Part shown: in pieces, positions 1-8,352 of the stretch
Layout of the letters: each line of letters opens with the position of its first letter
How positions within the stretch are numbered: the stretch's first letter is position 1
Position numbers and translations under genes: made by a program
Notes under the pieces: model-generated
The model's input: the letters and a program-made list of their open reading frames with translations, nothing else
What the model was told of the DNA's origin: nothing
Databases searched by the model: none
Source of the DNA: Burkholderiales bacterium
GTDB lineage: Bacteria; Pseudomonadota; Gammaproteobacteria; Burkholderiales; Burkholderiaceae
Direction: 5' to 3'
Length of the DNA: 47,004 nt
Assembly: GCA_026225235.1 (NCBI GenBank)
Contig: JAMFSK010000105.1
Coordinates: 1-47,004, forward strand

Positions 1-206
1 AGCCGACCAATCACATGGACATGGAGTCGATCGAGTCGCTGCAGATCGCGCTCGAGAAGTTCGACGGCACGCTCGTGTTCGTGTCACACGACCGCGAGTT
101 CGTCAGCGGCTTGGCCTCGCGGATCATCGAGGTGCGCAACAACGGTCAGGTCAACGACTATCACGGCACGTACGAGGACTACCTGACGAGCCAGGGCATC
201 GTTTAA
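1..206 (+). CDS. ybiT: ABC-F family ATPase, C-terminal end only (partial)
   Basis: Reading frame opens at base 3 and runs to a TAA at 204-206, giving the last ~67 residues. The visible start, [13 protein letters not shown], is the segment just after Walker B in the second nucleotide-binding domain of ABC-F proteins, and [17 protein letters not shown] is the H-loop region. Both match E. coli YbiT more closely than EttA, Uup or YheS, as far as I recall. ABC-F proteins are soluble ribosome-associated ATPases that act on stalled or idle ribosomes and have no membrane domain. The final segment [13 protein letters not shown] is the usual YbiT ending. The family normally has HLDMESI, so the methionine in NHMDM is a mild change. 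The stop codon overlaps that of the convergent downstream gene. The assignment to YbiT is likely; membership of ABC-F is secure. Confidence 0.87.
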   Translation, partial: PTNHMDMESIESLQIALEKFDGTLVFVSHDREFVSGLASRIIEVRNNGQVNDYHGTYEDYLTSQGIV

Positions 207-409
207 ACGGGTCCGCGTTCTCGCACGAAGCGCATTGCGGTGCCTTCGTGGAGAATCCGGTCCCAGATGCGCCGCTTTTCGTCTTCATTGAAGAAGACCC
301 AGTTGGAAACTTCGACGGCGGTGCGTCCGCAGCCCTTGCAGACTTCGTCGAATAGCGTCGAACACACGCCGATACAGGGGCTATCCGGAAGGTCGTGCAG
401 GTTGGACAT
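203..409 (-). CDS. DUF1289 small cysteine-rich protein
   Basis: A 68-residue protein with the DUF1289 hallmark: an N-terminal S-P-C-I-G-V-C segment, then CKGCGRT and an EVSNW segment, followed by ERR-like charged residues. The four cysteines (C-x3-C and C-x2-C) suggest a small metal-binding or redox-sensitive fold, but the family has no established function. The start at 409 gives [14 protein letters not shown], which is the usual length for the family. No clear Shine-Dalgarno sequence precedes it. It lies downstream of pldA on the same strand, but the terminator at 421-454 sits only 12 bases before its start, so its expression probably depends on read-through or on a promoter hidden in or before that hairpin. 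It converges on ybiT, and the two stop codons overlap within the palindrome TTTAAA. Confidence 0.8.
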   Translation of the reverse strand: MSNLHDLPDSPCIGVCSTLFDEVCKGCGRTAVEVSNWVFFNEDEKRRIWDRILHEGTAMRFVRERGPV

Positions 410-420
410 AGGGTGCGTCG

Positions 421-454
421 AAAAAAAGGGGCTGGCCGTGAACCGGCAAGCCCC
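421..454 (-). terminator. Rho-independent terminator of pldA
   Basis: On the minus strand a GC-rich stem with arms GGGGCTTGCCG and CGGCCAGCCCC (one mismatch) and a short loop is followed at once by seven T residues. It lies 25 bases after the pldA stop and immediately upstream of the DUF1289 start. Confidence 0.8.
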
Positions 455-478
455 AATTATACGAAAGTCGCTTAACCC

Positions 479-1918
479 TTATCGCGAAATGCTGTAGCCC
501 ACCCGCAGCGCGTTCGAATGCTGGTTGTAGTCGATCAGCGTCTCGCCATAGCCCGTAAAGCCTCCCAGCCAGAGATAACCGCCAAACCCCGCGCCGAACA
601 GTTTCTGCATCGGATAGGTCAACTGGGCCTCGATGCTGCCACGGCCGTCGGATGTGCCCTTGCGGAACGTCGTCGCGAGTTCGAGACCGTCCGGGTTGCC
701 ATATTTGACGAGGAGGTCGGTGTAGCCCCGATATCGGGCGATATCGGGGTTGTCGCTTTTTTCAAGGTAGTAGTAAATCTTGGGTGAGACGACGAGCCGG
801 TTGCCGAGCACATTGTTCCACGTGAGCGTCGGGCGCACGAAGACGATATTGATGCCGCGTGAGTCGCTGCCACCCAGGCCGTTCGACTCGTGTTCGAGGC
901 CCGTCTGGATGCCGAACTGTGAATACCAGTTCGCACGTACACCGGTATCGGGCAGGTAATAGAACACCGACGGCCGGAAATTCGTGTCCTTGAAGGGCTT
1001 GGATTCTTCGCTGAGATCCCAGAGCGACAACTGCGTGTAGCCAAAATACAGATTGTCGAAGAATGAACGCGAGCGCGGGTCTTTAGGCTGGAAAATCCGG
1101 TATTTGAAGCTCAGTTGGAATTTGGCAGTCGTGTCGCCGCTGGCGCCCACTCCAAAGTACACCGGCTCATTGAACGATAGGCGTTCGGTCTCAACGGGCA
1201 GCGGCGCGGGCGCAGCGGCCAGCCCCGCGCTCGCATCGGCAGGTGTGGTCGGGGAGGCCTGGGCGCTCGCGGTCGTACCGATCGCTGTGCCGGTGCCGAC
1301 AGCCAGATTCGAGCCGGCCGAGGTCCCCGGAGCGGCCGTGCCGGTCTCGCTTGCCGCATTGCCGGTCCCTGCATTAGCTTGGCTCACGTCACCCGACACG
1401 GCAGCGCCCGGCGTAGCGAGGGGTGCCAGCGGTGCGGCGGCCGTGGTTGCGTTCGCTGCCGCGTCTTTACCCCAGTTCAGCACGACCAGACTCTGCGCTG
1501 CGTCGAAACCGACTGGCTCGAGGCGCATAGTGCCGCGCAGGTCCTTCGGCCAGGGCGTGTCGTAGACCACCTTGCGGTACTCTCCGCTGCGCAACGTGAC
1601 GGCAGCGGGCTGACTGGCGGCGCGGCGCAGCGTGAGTTGACGCGGCGTGGTGCCGTCGGTGGTGATCACCCGGACGTCGATGCTCTCGGGAATCGCGTAG
1701 CGCTGTGAGCCGGGTGCGTCCTGAGCCAGTAGCAGGGTCAATGTCAATGGACGTTCGCCAGCGAGTTCGCGTGGCGGTTGCAGCAAAGTCACGGTGGCGT
1801 GTGCCATCGGCGTCCAGGCCAGACCTAATGAGGCAGTGAAAGAGAACGATAACCAGACCGGTACGGCATGACGTCGATAAGCCGACACGCGGTGCGCGCG
1901 CGAGAAAAGATTCGCCAA
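479..1918 (-). CDS. pldA: Outer-membrane phospholipase A with extra N-terminal domain
   Basis: Predicted calcium-dependent outer-membrane phospholipase A1/A2 (OMPLA). The C-terminal ~230 residues carry the family pattern: YFGYTQLSLWDLSEESKPF, then EHESNG and a downstream GIN. By alignment with E. coli (His142, Ser144, Asn156) the catalytic triad is His343, Ser345 and Asn357, with identical spacing. The protein has 479 residues against about 289 in E. coli. The surplus is a signal peptide ending near MAHA, a ~110-residue domain rich in beta-type sequence (about 40-150), and an Ala/Thr/Gly/Pro-rich linker of ~90 residues (about 155-245). The start is TTG at 1918, backed by an AGGAGAT Shine-Dalgarno seven bases upstream. 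The enzyme is normally silent and is activated by dimerisation when the outer membrane is disturbed. The role of the N-terminal domain is unknown to me. Confidence 0.88.
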   Translation of the reverse strand: MANLFSRAHRVSAYRRHAVPVWLSFSFTASLGLAWTPMAHATVTLLQPPRELAGERPLTLTLLLAQDAPGSQRYAIPESIDVRVITTDGTTPRQLTLRRAASQPAAVTLRSGEYRKVVYDTPWPKDLRGTMRLEPVGFDAAQSLVVLNWGKDAAANATTAAAPLAPLATPGAAVSGDVSQANAGTGNAASETGTAAPGTSAGSNLAVGTGTAIGTTASAQASPTTPADASAGLAAAPAPLPVETERLSFNEPVYFGVGASGDTTAKFQLSFKYRIFQPKDPRSRSFFDNLYFGYTQLSLWDLSEESKPFKDTNFRPSVFYYLPDTGVRANWYSQFGIQTGLEHESNGLGGSDSRGINIVFVRPTLTWNNVLGNRLVVSPKIYYYLEKSDNPDIARYRGYTDLLVKYGNPDGLELATTFRKGTSDGRGSIEAQLTYPMQKLFGAGFGGYLWLGGFTGYGETLIDYNQHSNALRVGYSISR

Positions 1919-2474
1919 CGATATCTCCTGTGAGTCGGGACCACGTGAGAACGGATCACCGGGTGCAATCGCGGTAGTAGGAAAGAAACAGGAACGGCGG
2001 CATTGTCCTCGAAGGCGAATCGGTCCGGAGCCTGGTATGCGTAGGACTTCAGATCGGTAGCGCTTGTCCGGTCGATGCTTCGCGAGGAACGTTGCCCGGC
2101 ATTCGGAGATCGACCTCTTTTGCTGCCCGGATCATGGGTAGCAAAAAGCGAGCGACGACAAACGAATGCGTTCGCCAACCACTCGCCATAGGAATTTTCG
2201 TGCCTGCTCCCGGACGGTGAGGCGATATTTCGCGAAAACTTACAGGGAGCGTGAGCTTGTCGGCCGGGAAACGAGCCACGGAACTCGCCGGGAGGAGACG
2301 CGAAGCAGAGACGGAGGAATAGAGACGCCAAAGCAGAGACGGTAGAGCAGAAACGGCAAAGCGGACCCCAAGGAGTGGATGGGGTCCGGGAGGGCGCGGA
2401 ATATAACAAGGCGAAACGGCAGCCAGAAACCACAACCAGAAACCACAAGGGAACGCGAGCCTCCTCCCGCTCCC
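1919..2474. other. 556-bp intergenic region between mntH and pldA
   Basis: No convincing gene. Open frames cross it on the minus strand but run into mntH and pldA and have compositionally biased, family-less translations. It should hold the pldA promoter near its left end. It also contains a perfect 9-bp hairpin (CGGACCCCA and its complement, 2362-2388) without a T-run on either strand, a two-copy 13-bp tandem repeat at 2423-2448, and a degenerate ~28-bp duplication around 2303-2362 built on AAGCAGAGACGG. Confidence 0.6.
2423..2448 (+). repeat. 13-bp tandem duplication
   Basis: CCAGAAACCACAA occurs twice in perfect head-to-tail copies (2423-2435 and 2436-2448), about 27 bases beyond the mntH stop codon. 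Confidence 0.85.
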
Positions 2475-3788
2475 TCAGCTCGAGAAAGCCTGCCAGAGCA
2501 AGGCCGCGTTCAACGCCAGAATGGCCGCGGTGCAGGCCCAAGCCGCAAAAAGCGGCAGGCCGCCGACGCGCCATTTCCCCATCAGCGAGCGATCGGCCGC
2601 AAAGCGGACCAGCGGCACGACGGCAAGTGGCAATTGCACGCTAAGGACGACCTGGCTCGCAACGAGCAACTCATTGGACCCATGCTCGCCAAACAACGCA
2701 ACGGCGCCCAGTGCCGGCCCGATCGCGACCAGACGCGTGATCAGCGTGCGCTGCCAAGCCTTGATGCGGAAGTGGAGAAACCCTTCCATCACGACCTGAC
2801 CCGCGAGCGTACCGGTTACTGTCGAATTAAGCCCACACGCGAGCAACGCCGCGGCGAACAGCAGGCCAGCCCAATGGTTGCCGAGCAGCGGTTCGATCAG
2901 GCGCTGGGCATCAGCGAGGTCGGTAACCTGCGTATGGCCCGACGCATGAAACACCGCGGCAGCAAGAATCAGAAGCGCTGCATTGATGACAAACGCAAAG
3001 GTCAACGAGGCAAACGTATCGGCATTGACTCCGCGCAGCGCCGCGCGGACTTCCGACGAGCGGCGCTCACCACCATGTTCCTTGACCAATGCAGAGTGCA
3101 AATAGAGGTTATGCGGCATGACCGTCGCGCCGATGATGCCAGTGGCGAGCCACAACATGCCGGCGCTCGTAACGAGCTTCGACGTCGGCACAAACCCCAC
3201 GAGAGCCGCGTGCCAGTCGGGCTTCGCGAGCGCGAGCTGGGCCACAAAGCACAAGGCGACAAACAGGATCAGCGCGGTCACCACGGTTTCGAGCGAGCGT
3301 GCGCCACGACGCTTGAGCAGCAGCATCGCAAAACTGCCGATCCCCGCAAGGATGACCCCCACGCTCAGCGACACCCCGAGCAGCAACTGCAGCGCGACGG
3401 CGCTGCCGACCACCTCGGCGACATCGCAGGCGATGATCGCCACTTCACTTGCGAGCCAGAGGATGCGCGCGGTGCGTGGCGAATAATGTTCGCGCGAAAG
3501 CTGGGCGAGGTCCCGCCCGGTGACCACACCGATGCGCGACGACAGCCATTGGAGCAGCATGGCCATCAGGCTCGCGGCCAGCACCACGCCGAGCAACGCA
3601 TAGCCGAACTGCGCGCCGCCGGCCAGCGCGGTCGCCCAGTTGCCTGGGTCCATATAACCCACCGCGATCAGCGTACCCGCGCCCACAAAGCTGAACCACT
3701 TGCGAGCGGGGCGGGCGAACGATGGCGGGCGCGGCGCGACCGGGGTCGGCGCAGGGCTCGGGGGGACGACAAGAGTCGGTGCATCCAT
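2475..3788 (-). CDS. mntH: Nramp-family divalent metal (Mn2+/Fe2+) transporter MntH
   Basis: Inner-membrane proton-coupled importer of Mn2+ and other divalent metals. The Nramp signatures are both present: DPGN at about residues 47-50 at the start of TM1, and MPHNLYLHS in TM6, the two broken helices that form the metal site. About 11 hydrophobic segments follow. I prefer the ATG at 3788 (437 aa, starting MDAPTLVV) over the longer frame from 3869 (464 aa). The 3788 start has a GGAG Shine-Dalgarno seven bases upstream. The longer start has none, and its extra codons read through the Fur-type box at 3839-3857, giving an odd NENYYYLI peptide. The gene is transcribed alone, away from the pot operon. 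Iron/manganese control by a Fur-family regulator is inferred from the box. Confidence 0.9.
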   Translation of the reverse strand: MDAPTLVVPPSPAPTPVAPRPPSFARPARKWFSFVGAGTLIAVGYMDPGNWATALAGGAQFGYALLGVVLAASLMAMLLQWLSSRIGVVTGRDLAQLSREHYSPRTARILWLASEVAIIACDVAEVVGSAVALQLLLGVSLSVGVILAGIGSFAMLLLKRRGARSLETVVTALILFVALCFVAQLALAKPDWHAALVGFVPTSKLVTSAGMLWLATGIIGATVMPHNLYLHSALVKEHGGERRSSEVRAALRGVNADTFASLTFAFVINAALLILAAAVFHASGHTQVTDLADAQRLIEPLLGNHWAGLLFAAALLACGLNSTVTGTLAGQVVMEGFLHFRIKAWQRTLITRLVAIGPALGAVALFGEHGSNELLVASQVVLSVQLPLAVVPLVRFAADRSLMGKWRVGGLPLFAAWACTAAILALNAALLWQAFSS

Positions 3789-4136
3789 CGCGTTCTCCAG
3801 CCGGTTCGCACGCCGGCGCTTTAACCTTTCTTCGATCAGATAATAATAGTTCTCATTTGGAGCGGCCATTTGAATTTGCTGATCGGGTCGATAAGCGCCG
3901 CGTATCGCGGCTGGCGTCCGGCGAAACGGACGGAGAGAAGGGGCACAGGTTACCTCTTGCGCAGCACCTTACGGCATTGAAAGCGGCTTCCCTAAAAAAA
4001 CATCGAGTTAAGGCTTCAATCTCACAATTTTTTCAACAATAATGACGCCCGATCCGCGGGTCGCCGGGGTGCTGTCGGCGCCTGACGAATATGACCCTCG
4101 GACACCCTCGACAATCGCGAGTTGACGGAGAACATC
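3789..4136. other. Divergent control region between mntH and potF
   Basis: Holds the mntH leader and Fur-type box on the left. On the right is an A/T-richer stretch (about 3985-4045, with runs of A and T) that is the likely potF promoter area. I could not assign a clear -35/-10 pair. No gene seen. Confidence 0.5.
3839..3857 (-). promoter_or_regulatory. Candidate Fur/Mur operator upstream of mntH
   Basis: The plus strand reads GATAATAATAGTTCTCATT, which matches 13 of 19 positions of the classical Fur consensus and resembles pseudomonad-type Fur boxes more closely. It lies 51 bases before the preferred mntH start. A manganese-responsive Fur paralogue (Mur) or Fur itself could bind; the sequence does not decide between them. 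Confidence 0.6.
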
Positions 4137-5249
4137 ATGATGAAACCGAATTTGCCGACACGTCTGGCTCGCGCCGCGGCGCTGCTGCTGGCCCTGACGG
4201 CGGCCGGCACGGCCCTCGCCAAAGACACCGAACTCAACGTCTACAACTGGTCCGACTACATCGCGAAGGATACGATCCCGAACTTCGAGAAGCAGAACGG
4301 CATCAAGGTCAAGTACGACAACTACGACAGCGACGATACGCTCCAGGCCAAGTTGCTGACCGGTCACTCGGGCTACGACATCGTCGTGCCGACCACCAAC
4401 TACGCGGGCAAGCAGATCGCTGCGGGTATCTTCGAACCGCTCGACAAGTCGAAGCTGCCGAACCTCAAGTACCTCGACCCGAATCTCATGGGGCTCGTCG
4501 CCGGCGCCGATCCGGGTAACAAGTACGCCGTGCCCTGGGCCTACGGAACGACCGGCCTCGGCTATAACGTGACGAAGGCACAGGCCGCACTCGGCGCGGG
4601 CACACCGCTCGACAGCTGGGATGTGCTCTTCAAGCCCGAAAACCTGTCGAAGCTTAAATCGTGCGGCGTTTCCGTGCTGGACGCGCCGGACCAGGTGTTC
4701 GCCGCCGCGCTCCACTATATCGGCAAGGATCCGAACAGCACCAACCCCGCCGACTATCGCGCGGCGCTGGCGATGATGAAGAAGATCCGCCCGTACATCA
4801 CGCAGTTCAACTCGTCGGGCTATATCAACGACCTCGCGGGCGGCGACATCTGCTTCGCCTATGGTTTCTCGGGCGATGTGATCATCGCGAAGAAACGCGC
4901 GATCGAAGCGAAGAAGTCGTTCACCCTGAACTATTTCATCCCCAAAGGTGGCGCGCCGATCTGGTTTGACGTGATGGTGATTCCGAAGGATGCGCCGCAC
5001 AAGGATGCGGCACTCCAGTGGATCAACTACATCGAGACTCCGCAGGTCCACGCGGCGATCACCAATGAGGTGTTCTATCCGAGCGCCAATATGGAAGCGC
5101 GCAAGTTCGTCGCCAAGGACGTGGCTGACGATCCGGGCGTCTTCCCGCCACCCGATGTACTGAAGACCCTGTTCCTGCTCAAGCCGCTGCCTGCCGATAT
5201 CAACCGGCTGGAAACGCGTCTTTGGACGGAGTTCAAGTCGGGCCGCTGA
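4137..5249 (+). CDS. potF: Periplasmic polyamine-binding protein PotF
   Basis: Substrate receptor of a putrescine-type ABC importer. A cleavable signal peptide (MMKPNLPTRLARAAALLLAL, then ...GTALA) precedes the mature start KDTELNVYNWSDYIA. The text follows E. coli PotF closely: LDKSKLP, DSWD, KPENL-KLKSCGVS-LDAP, GKDPNSTN, YINDLA-GDIC. Of the putrescine contacts known in E. coli PotF, the Trp-Ser-Asp-Tyr cluster (38-41) and the two aspartates in SGDV and WFDV are kept. Glu185, Trp244, Ser85 and Ser87 are replaced by Gln, Phe, Thr and Asn. The start is ATG 4137 (a second ATG follows at 4140), with ACGGAG as Shine-Dalgarno. It is the first gene of potFGHI. A 12-bp hairpin separates it from potG, as is common where the receptor must be made in excess. 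Confidence 0.9.
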   Translation: MMKPNLPTRLARAAALLLALTAAGTALAKDTELNVYNWSDYIAKDTIPNFEKQNGIKVKYDNYDSDDTLQAKLLTGHSGYDIVVPTTNYAGKQIAAGIFEPLDKSKLPNLKYLDPNLMGLVAGADPGNKYAVPWAYGTTGLGYNVTKAQAALGAGTPLDSWDVLFKPENLSKLKSCGVSVLDAPDQVFAAALHYIGKDPNSTNPADYRAALAMMKKIRPYITQFNSSGYINDLAGGDICFAYGFSGDVIIAKKRAIEAKKSFTLNYFIPKGGAPIWFDVMVIPKDAPHKDAALQWINYIETPQVHAAITNEVFYPSANMEARKFVAKDVADDPGVFPPPDVLKTLFLLKPLPADINRLETRLWTEFKSGR

Positions 5250-5330
5250 TGGCTCGCCTGACGGCCCGCAGATGACCTTGGCGCGTGCCCCCGGGCCGCG
5301 CGATCCTCATGCATGGCTTGCGCATGCCGT

Positions 5331-5359
5331 CAAAGCCCCCGGCCGTTCCGGGGGCTTTG
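5331..5359 (+). other. Intra-operon hairpin between potF and potG
   Basis: A perfect 12-bp stem, CAAAGCCCCCGG with its complement, and a 5-base loop. No T-run follows on the plus strand, so it is more likely an mRNA-stabilising or partially attenuating structure at the potF 3' end than a full terminator. Confidence 0.7.
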
Positions 5360-5428
5360 CACGTCTGGTTGCGGTCGACGGCAGCCCTGGAATACGTGCG
5401 CAAGACGCGCAGGAGACACCGAGACATC

Positions 5429-6604
5429 ATGAATCAGTCGAACGCAATCGGCGCGGCCGTAGCACCCGGACAGACTTTGGCGAGGGGGGCGCCCGCCCAA
5501 CAGGATGGGCGCGCCGAGCGCTTTGTCGAAGTCATCGACGTGGTCAAGGATTTCGGCAGCGGCACAATCGCGGTCGACAATGTAAGCCTGCAGGTGCGCA
5601 AGGGCGAAATCTTCGCGCTGCTCGGCAGTTCTGGCAGCGGCAAGTCGACCTTGCTGCGGATGCTGGCCGGTCTCGAGACCGTGAGTACGGGCAAGATCCT
5701 CATCGATGGTGAAGACCTCGCCGCGATGCCGCCGTATCGGCGACCGGTCAACATGATGTTCCAGTCGTATGCCTTGTTCCCGCATATGACGGTCGAGGGC
5801 AATGTCGCCTTCGGGCTCCAGCAAGAAAATACGCCGAAGCCCGAGTTGCGCGAGCGTGTGGCGCAGGTGCTCGAACTGGTACAGATGAGCCGCTATGCGA
5901 AGCGCAAGCCTCACCAACTGTCCGGCGGCCAGCAGCAGCGGGTGGCGCTCGCGCGCAGCCTCGTCAAGCGGCCCAAGGTGCTGTTGCTCGACGAGCCGAT
6001 GTCGGCGCTCGACAAGCAGATTCGTCAGCGTACGCAGATTGAGGTCGTCAACATCATCGAGTCGGTCGGGGTGACTTGCATCATGGTCACACACGATCAG
6101 GAAGAGGCGATGACGATGGCGCACCGGCTCGCCGTCATGAGTGAAGGACGTATCGTGCAGATCGGCACGCCTCATGAAGTCTATGAGTTTCCGAACTCGC
6201 GCTTCTCGGCCGAATTCATCGGTTCGACCAACCTGTTTGAAGGCGTCATCGTCGAAGACGAGGCCGACCACGTGTATATCGAAAGCCCCGCACTGCCGGC
6301 ACGGATCTATGTCGGACACGGGGTGTCGGGCACGATCGGCATGGGGGTCGCCGTGTCGGTGCGACCGGAGCGCGTGGCGCTCTCGCGCACGCAGCCCGAG
6401 CAGAACTACAACTGGGCGCCTGCCACGCTGACCAATCTGGCCTATATGGGCGGTTATACGCTCGTGCACCTGGTGCTCGATTCCGGCCGCAAGGTCGTCG
6501 CCAATGTGTCGAGTCTCGCGCTGTCGGAACTGGGGCCGCTCGAAGCGGAGTCGCGCCTGTTTATTTCATGGAGCGCAGGCTCCGGGGTGGTGCTCGTCAA
6601 ATGA
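5429..6604 (+). CDS. potG: Polyamine ABC transporter ATP-binding protein PotG
   Basis: Cytoplasmic ATPase subunit that drives polyamine import. It shows Walker [10 protein letters not shown], a Q-loop in [16 protein letters not shown], signature LSGGQQQR, Walker B with catalytic Glu in [11 protein letters not shown], and H-loop [15 protein letters not shown]-terminal regulatory (TOBE-type) domain of ~100 residues follows [12 protein letters not shown]. The wording matches E. coli PotG rather than PotA ([21 protein letters not shown]). The start at ATG 5429 gives [11 protein letters not shown] and 391 residues. AGGAG lies about 12 bases upstream, so translation may be modest. The stop codon overlaps the potH start by four bases (ATGA), which indicates translational coupling. 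Confidence 0.93.
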   Translation: MNQSNAIGAAVAPGQTLARGAPAQQDGRAERFVEVIDVVKDFGSGTIAVDNVSLQVRKGEIFALLGSSGSGKSTLLRMLAGLETVSTGKILIDGEDLAAMPPYRRPVNMMFQSYALFPHMTVEGNVAFGLQQENTPKPELRERVAQVLELVQMSRYAKRKPHQLSGGQQQRVALARSLVKRPKVLLLDEPMSALDKQIRQRTQIEVVNIIESVGVTCIMVTHDQEEAMTMAHRLAVMSEGRIVQIGTPHEVYEFPNSRFSAEFIGSTNLFEGVIVEDEADHVYIESPALPARIYVGHGVSGTIGMGVAVSVRPERVALSRTQPEQNYNWAPATLTNLAYMGGYTLVHLVLDSGRKVVANVSSLALSELGPLEAESRLFISWSAGSGVVLVK

Positions 6605-7515
6605 GCCGCTTGCTGACATGGGCCGCGCGGATGCGGCCATCGGGCCGGACCCTCGTGATCAGTGGACCGTTCATCTGGCTCGTGTTGTTTTTCATGGTGC
6701 CGTTCCTGCTGGTCGTCAAGATCAGCTTCGCCGACCTGCGCCTCGGCATCCCGCCCTATACCGAGCTTGCCTCGCTCAAGGACGGGACGATCACTATCGC
6801 GTTGCAGCTAGGGCACTACGCGTTCCTGCTCAGCGATTCGCTCTATTTCGCGACCTATGTGAATTCGGTCAAGGTCGCCGCGGTCACGACGTTCTATTGC
6901 CTGCTGATCGGCTATCCGATGGCGTACTACATCGCGCGCTCAAATTCGGCCACGCGCAATCTACTGATGATGGGCGTGATGCTGCCGTTCTGGACCTCGT
7001 TCCTGATTCGCGTCTATGCCTGGATCGGGATTCTCAAGAACAACGGGTTGCTCAACAACTTTCTGCTCTGGACCGGGATGATTCACGAGCCCATCGAGCT
7101 GTATCACACCAACACCGCGGTTTATATCGGCATGGTCTATTCCTATCTGCCGTTTCTCGTGATGCCGCTCTATGCGCATCTAGTCAAAATGGACCTGCGC
7201 CTGCTCGAAGCCGCGTACGACCTCGGCGCCAAGCCCTGGACAGCTTTCTGGCGTATAACGTTGCCGCTGTCGAAAAACGGGATCGTCGCGGGCTGCCTGC
7301 TGGTGTTTATTCCGGCGGTCGGGGAGTACGTGATTCCGGAACTGCTCGGTGGCGCAGACACCTTGATGATTGGCCGCGTGATGTGGGATGAATTCTTCAA
7401 CAACGCGGATTGGCCGATGGCCTCTGCGGTGACTTGCGCGATGGTCCTGTTGTTGCTGGTGCCGATGGCGCTGTTTCAGCACTATCAGACGCGGCAACTG
7501 GAGGAGCGGACATGA
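6601..7515 (+). CDS. potH: Polyamine ABC transporter permease PotH
   Basis: Inner-membrane permease, 304 residues with about six transmembrane helices, first one at about 20-42. The binding-protein-dependent transport (EAA) loop is visible as EAAYDLGAKPWTAFWRITLP, which contacts the ATPase. The motif YAWIGILKNNGLLN is shared with PotH/PotB. The start ATG overlaps the potG stop by four bases, and its own stop overlaps potI in the same way, so the three genes are translationally coupled. It pairs with PotI to form the membrane channel. Confidence 0.92.
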   Translation: MSRLLTWAARMRPSGRTLVISGPFIWLVLFFMVPFLLVVKISFADLRLGIPPYTELASLKDGTITIALQLGHYAFLLSDSLYFATYVNSVKVAAVTTFYCLLIGYPMAYYIARSNSATRNLLMMGVMLPFWTSFLIRVYAWIGILKNNGLLNNFLLWTGMIHEPIELYHTNTAVYIGMVYSYLPFLVMPLYAHLVKMDLRLLEAAYDLGAKPWTAFWRITLPLSKNGIVAGCLLVFIPAVGEYVIPELLGGADTLMIGRVMWDEFFNNADWPMASAVTCAMVLLLLVPMALFQHYQTRQLEERT

Positions 7516-8333
7516 TCCGTCCACACCGTGGCCTGCAGGCGGCGACGCTGGGCGTCGGCTTTGCCTTCCTCTATATCCCGATCCTGAGCCTGATTGTCTA
7601 CTCGTTCAACGAGTCGAAACTCGTGACGGTCTGGACTCAGTTTTCGCTCAAATGGTATGCGGCGCTCGCGGACGATGACGAACTGATCGCGGCGGCGTGG
7701 CTGTCGCTGCGAATCGGATTGATGACGGCGTTCGCCTCGGTGGTGATCGGCACCTGGGCCGGCTTCGTGCTCGCGCGGTTTGGCCGCTTTCGCGGGTTCA
7801 CGCTGTTCTCGGGGATGATCAATGCGCCGCTGGTGATCCCCGAAGTTATCCAGGGGATCTCACTGCTGTTGCTGTTCGTCGAAATGGCCAATCTGCTGGG
7901 TTGGCCAGCAGGGCGCGGCGTACTGACGATCTGGATCGGCCATGTGATGCTCTGCATCTCCTACGTCGCGATCATCGTGCAGTCACGTGTGCGCGAACTC
8001 AATCCCCAGCTCGAGGAGGCCGCGCTCGACCTTGGCGCGACGCCGCTCAAGGTGTTTTTCACGATCACGCTGCCTCTGATCTCGCAGGCCCTGATGGCCG
8101 GCTGGCTGCTGTCGTTCACCTTGTCGATCGACGATCTCGTGCTGTCGGCCTTCCTCTCGGGGCCGGGTTCGACGACCCTGCCGCTGGTGGTGTTTTCACG
8201 GGTGCGGCTGGGTTTGAATCCCGAAATGAACGCACTCGCGACACTTTTCATCAGCGTCGTAACAGTAGGCGTCATCCTCGCGAACTACTTCATGCAGCGC
8301 GCCGAAAAGCGACGACTGCTGGGGGTGTCGTAG
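7512..8333 (+). CDS. potI: Polyamine ABC transporter permease PotI
   Basis: Second permease subunit, 273 residues, with an N-terminal helix (about 12-32) followed by the PotI/PotC-type text YSFNESKLVTVWTQFSLKWY. The EAA loop is EEAALDLGATPLKVFFTITLP, and LSFTLSIDDLVLSAFLSGPG is typical of the family. ATG 7512 overlaps the potH stop, with GGAGCG just upstream. It is the last gene of the operon. The convergent argE stop is only 19 bases away, and no clear terminator lies between them. Confidence 0.92.
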   Translation: MIRPHRGLQAATLGVGFAFLYIPILSLIVYSFNESKLVTVWTQFSLKWYAALADDDELIAAAWLSLRIGLMTAFASVVIGTWAGFVLARFGRFRGFTLFSGMINAPLVIPEVIQGISLLLLFVEMANLLGWPAGRGVLTIWIGHVMLCISYVAIIVQSRVRELNPQLEEAALDLGATPLKVFFTITLPLISQALMAGWLLSFTLSIDDLVLSAFLSGPGSTTLPLVVFSRVRLGLNPEMNALATLFISVVTVGVILANYFMQRAEKRRLLGVS

Positions 8334-8352
8334 TCCGGCGAGGGCGACGCGT

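Noticed and set aside
1825..2574. A 249-residue open frame on the minus strand across the mntH-pldA gap
   Set aside because: It overlaps the coding ends of both neighbours in another frame, has no ribosome-binding site and gives a low-complexity Arg/Ser-rich translation with no family pattern.
2379..3824. A 481-residue open frame opposite mntH
   Set aside because: It is the antisense frame of a clear Nramp gene; long antisense frames are expected at this GC content, and the translation is Arg/Gln/His-rich without hydrophobic structure.
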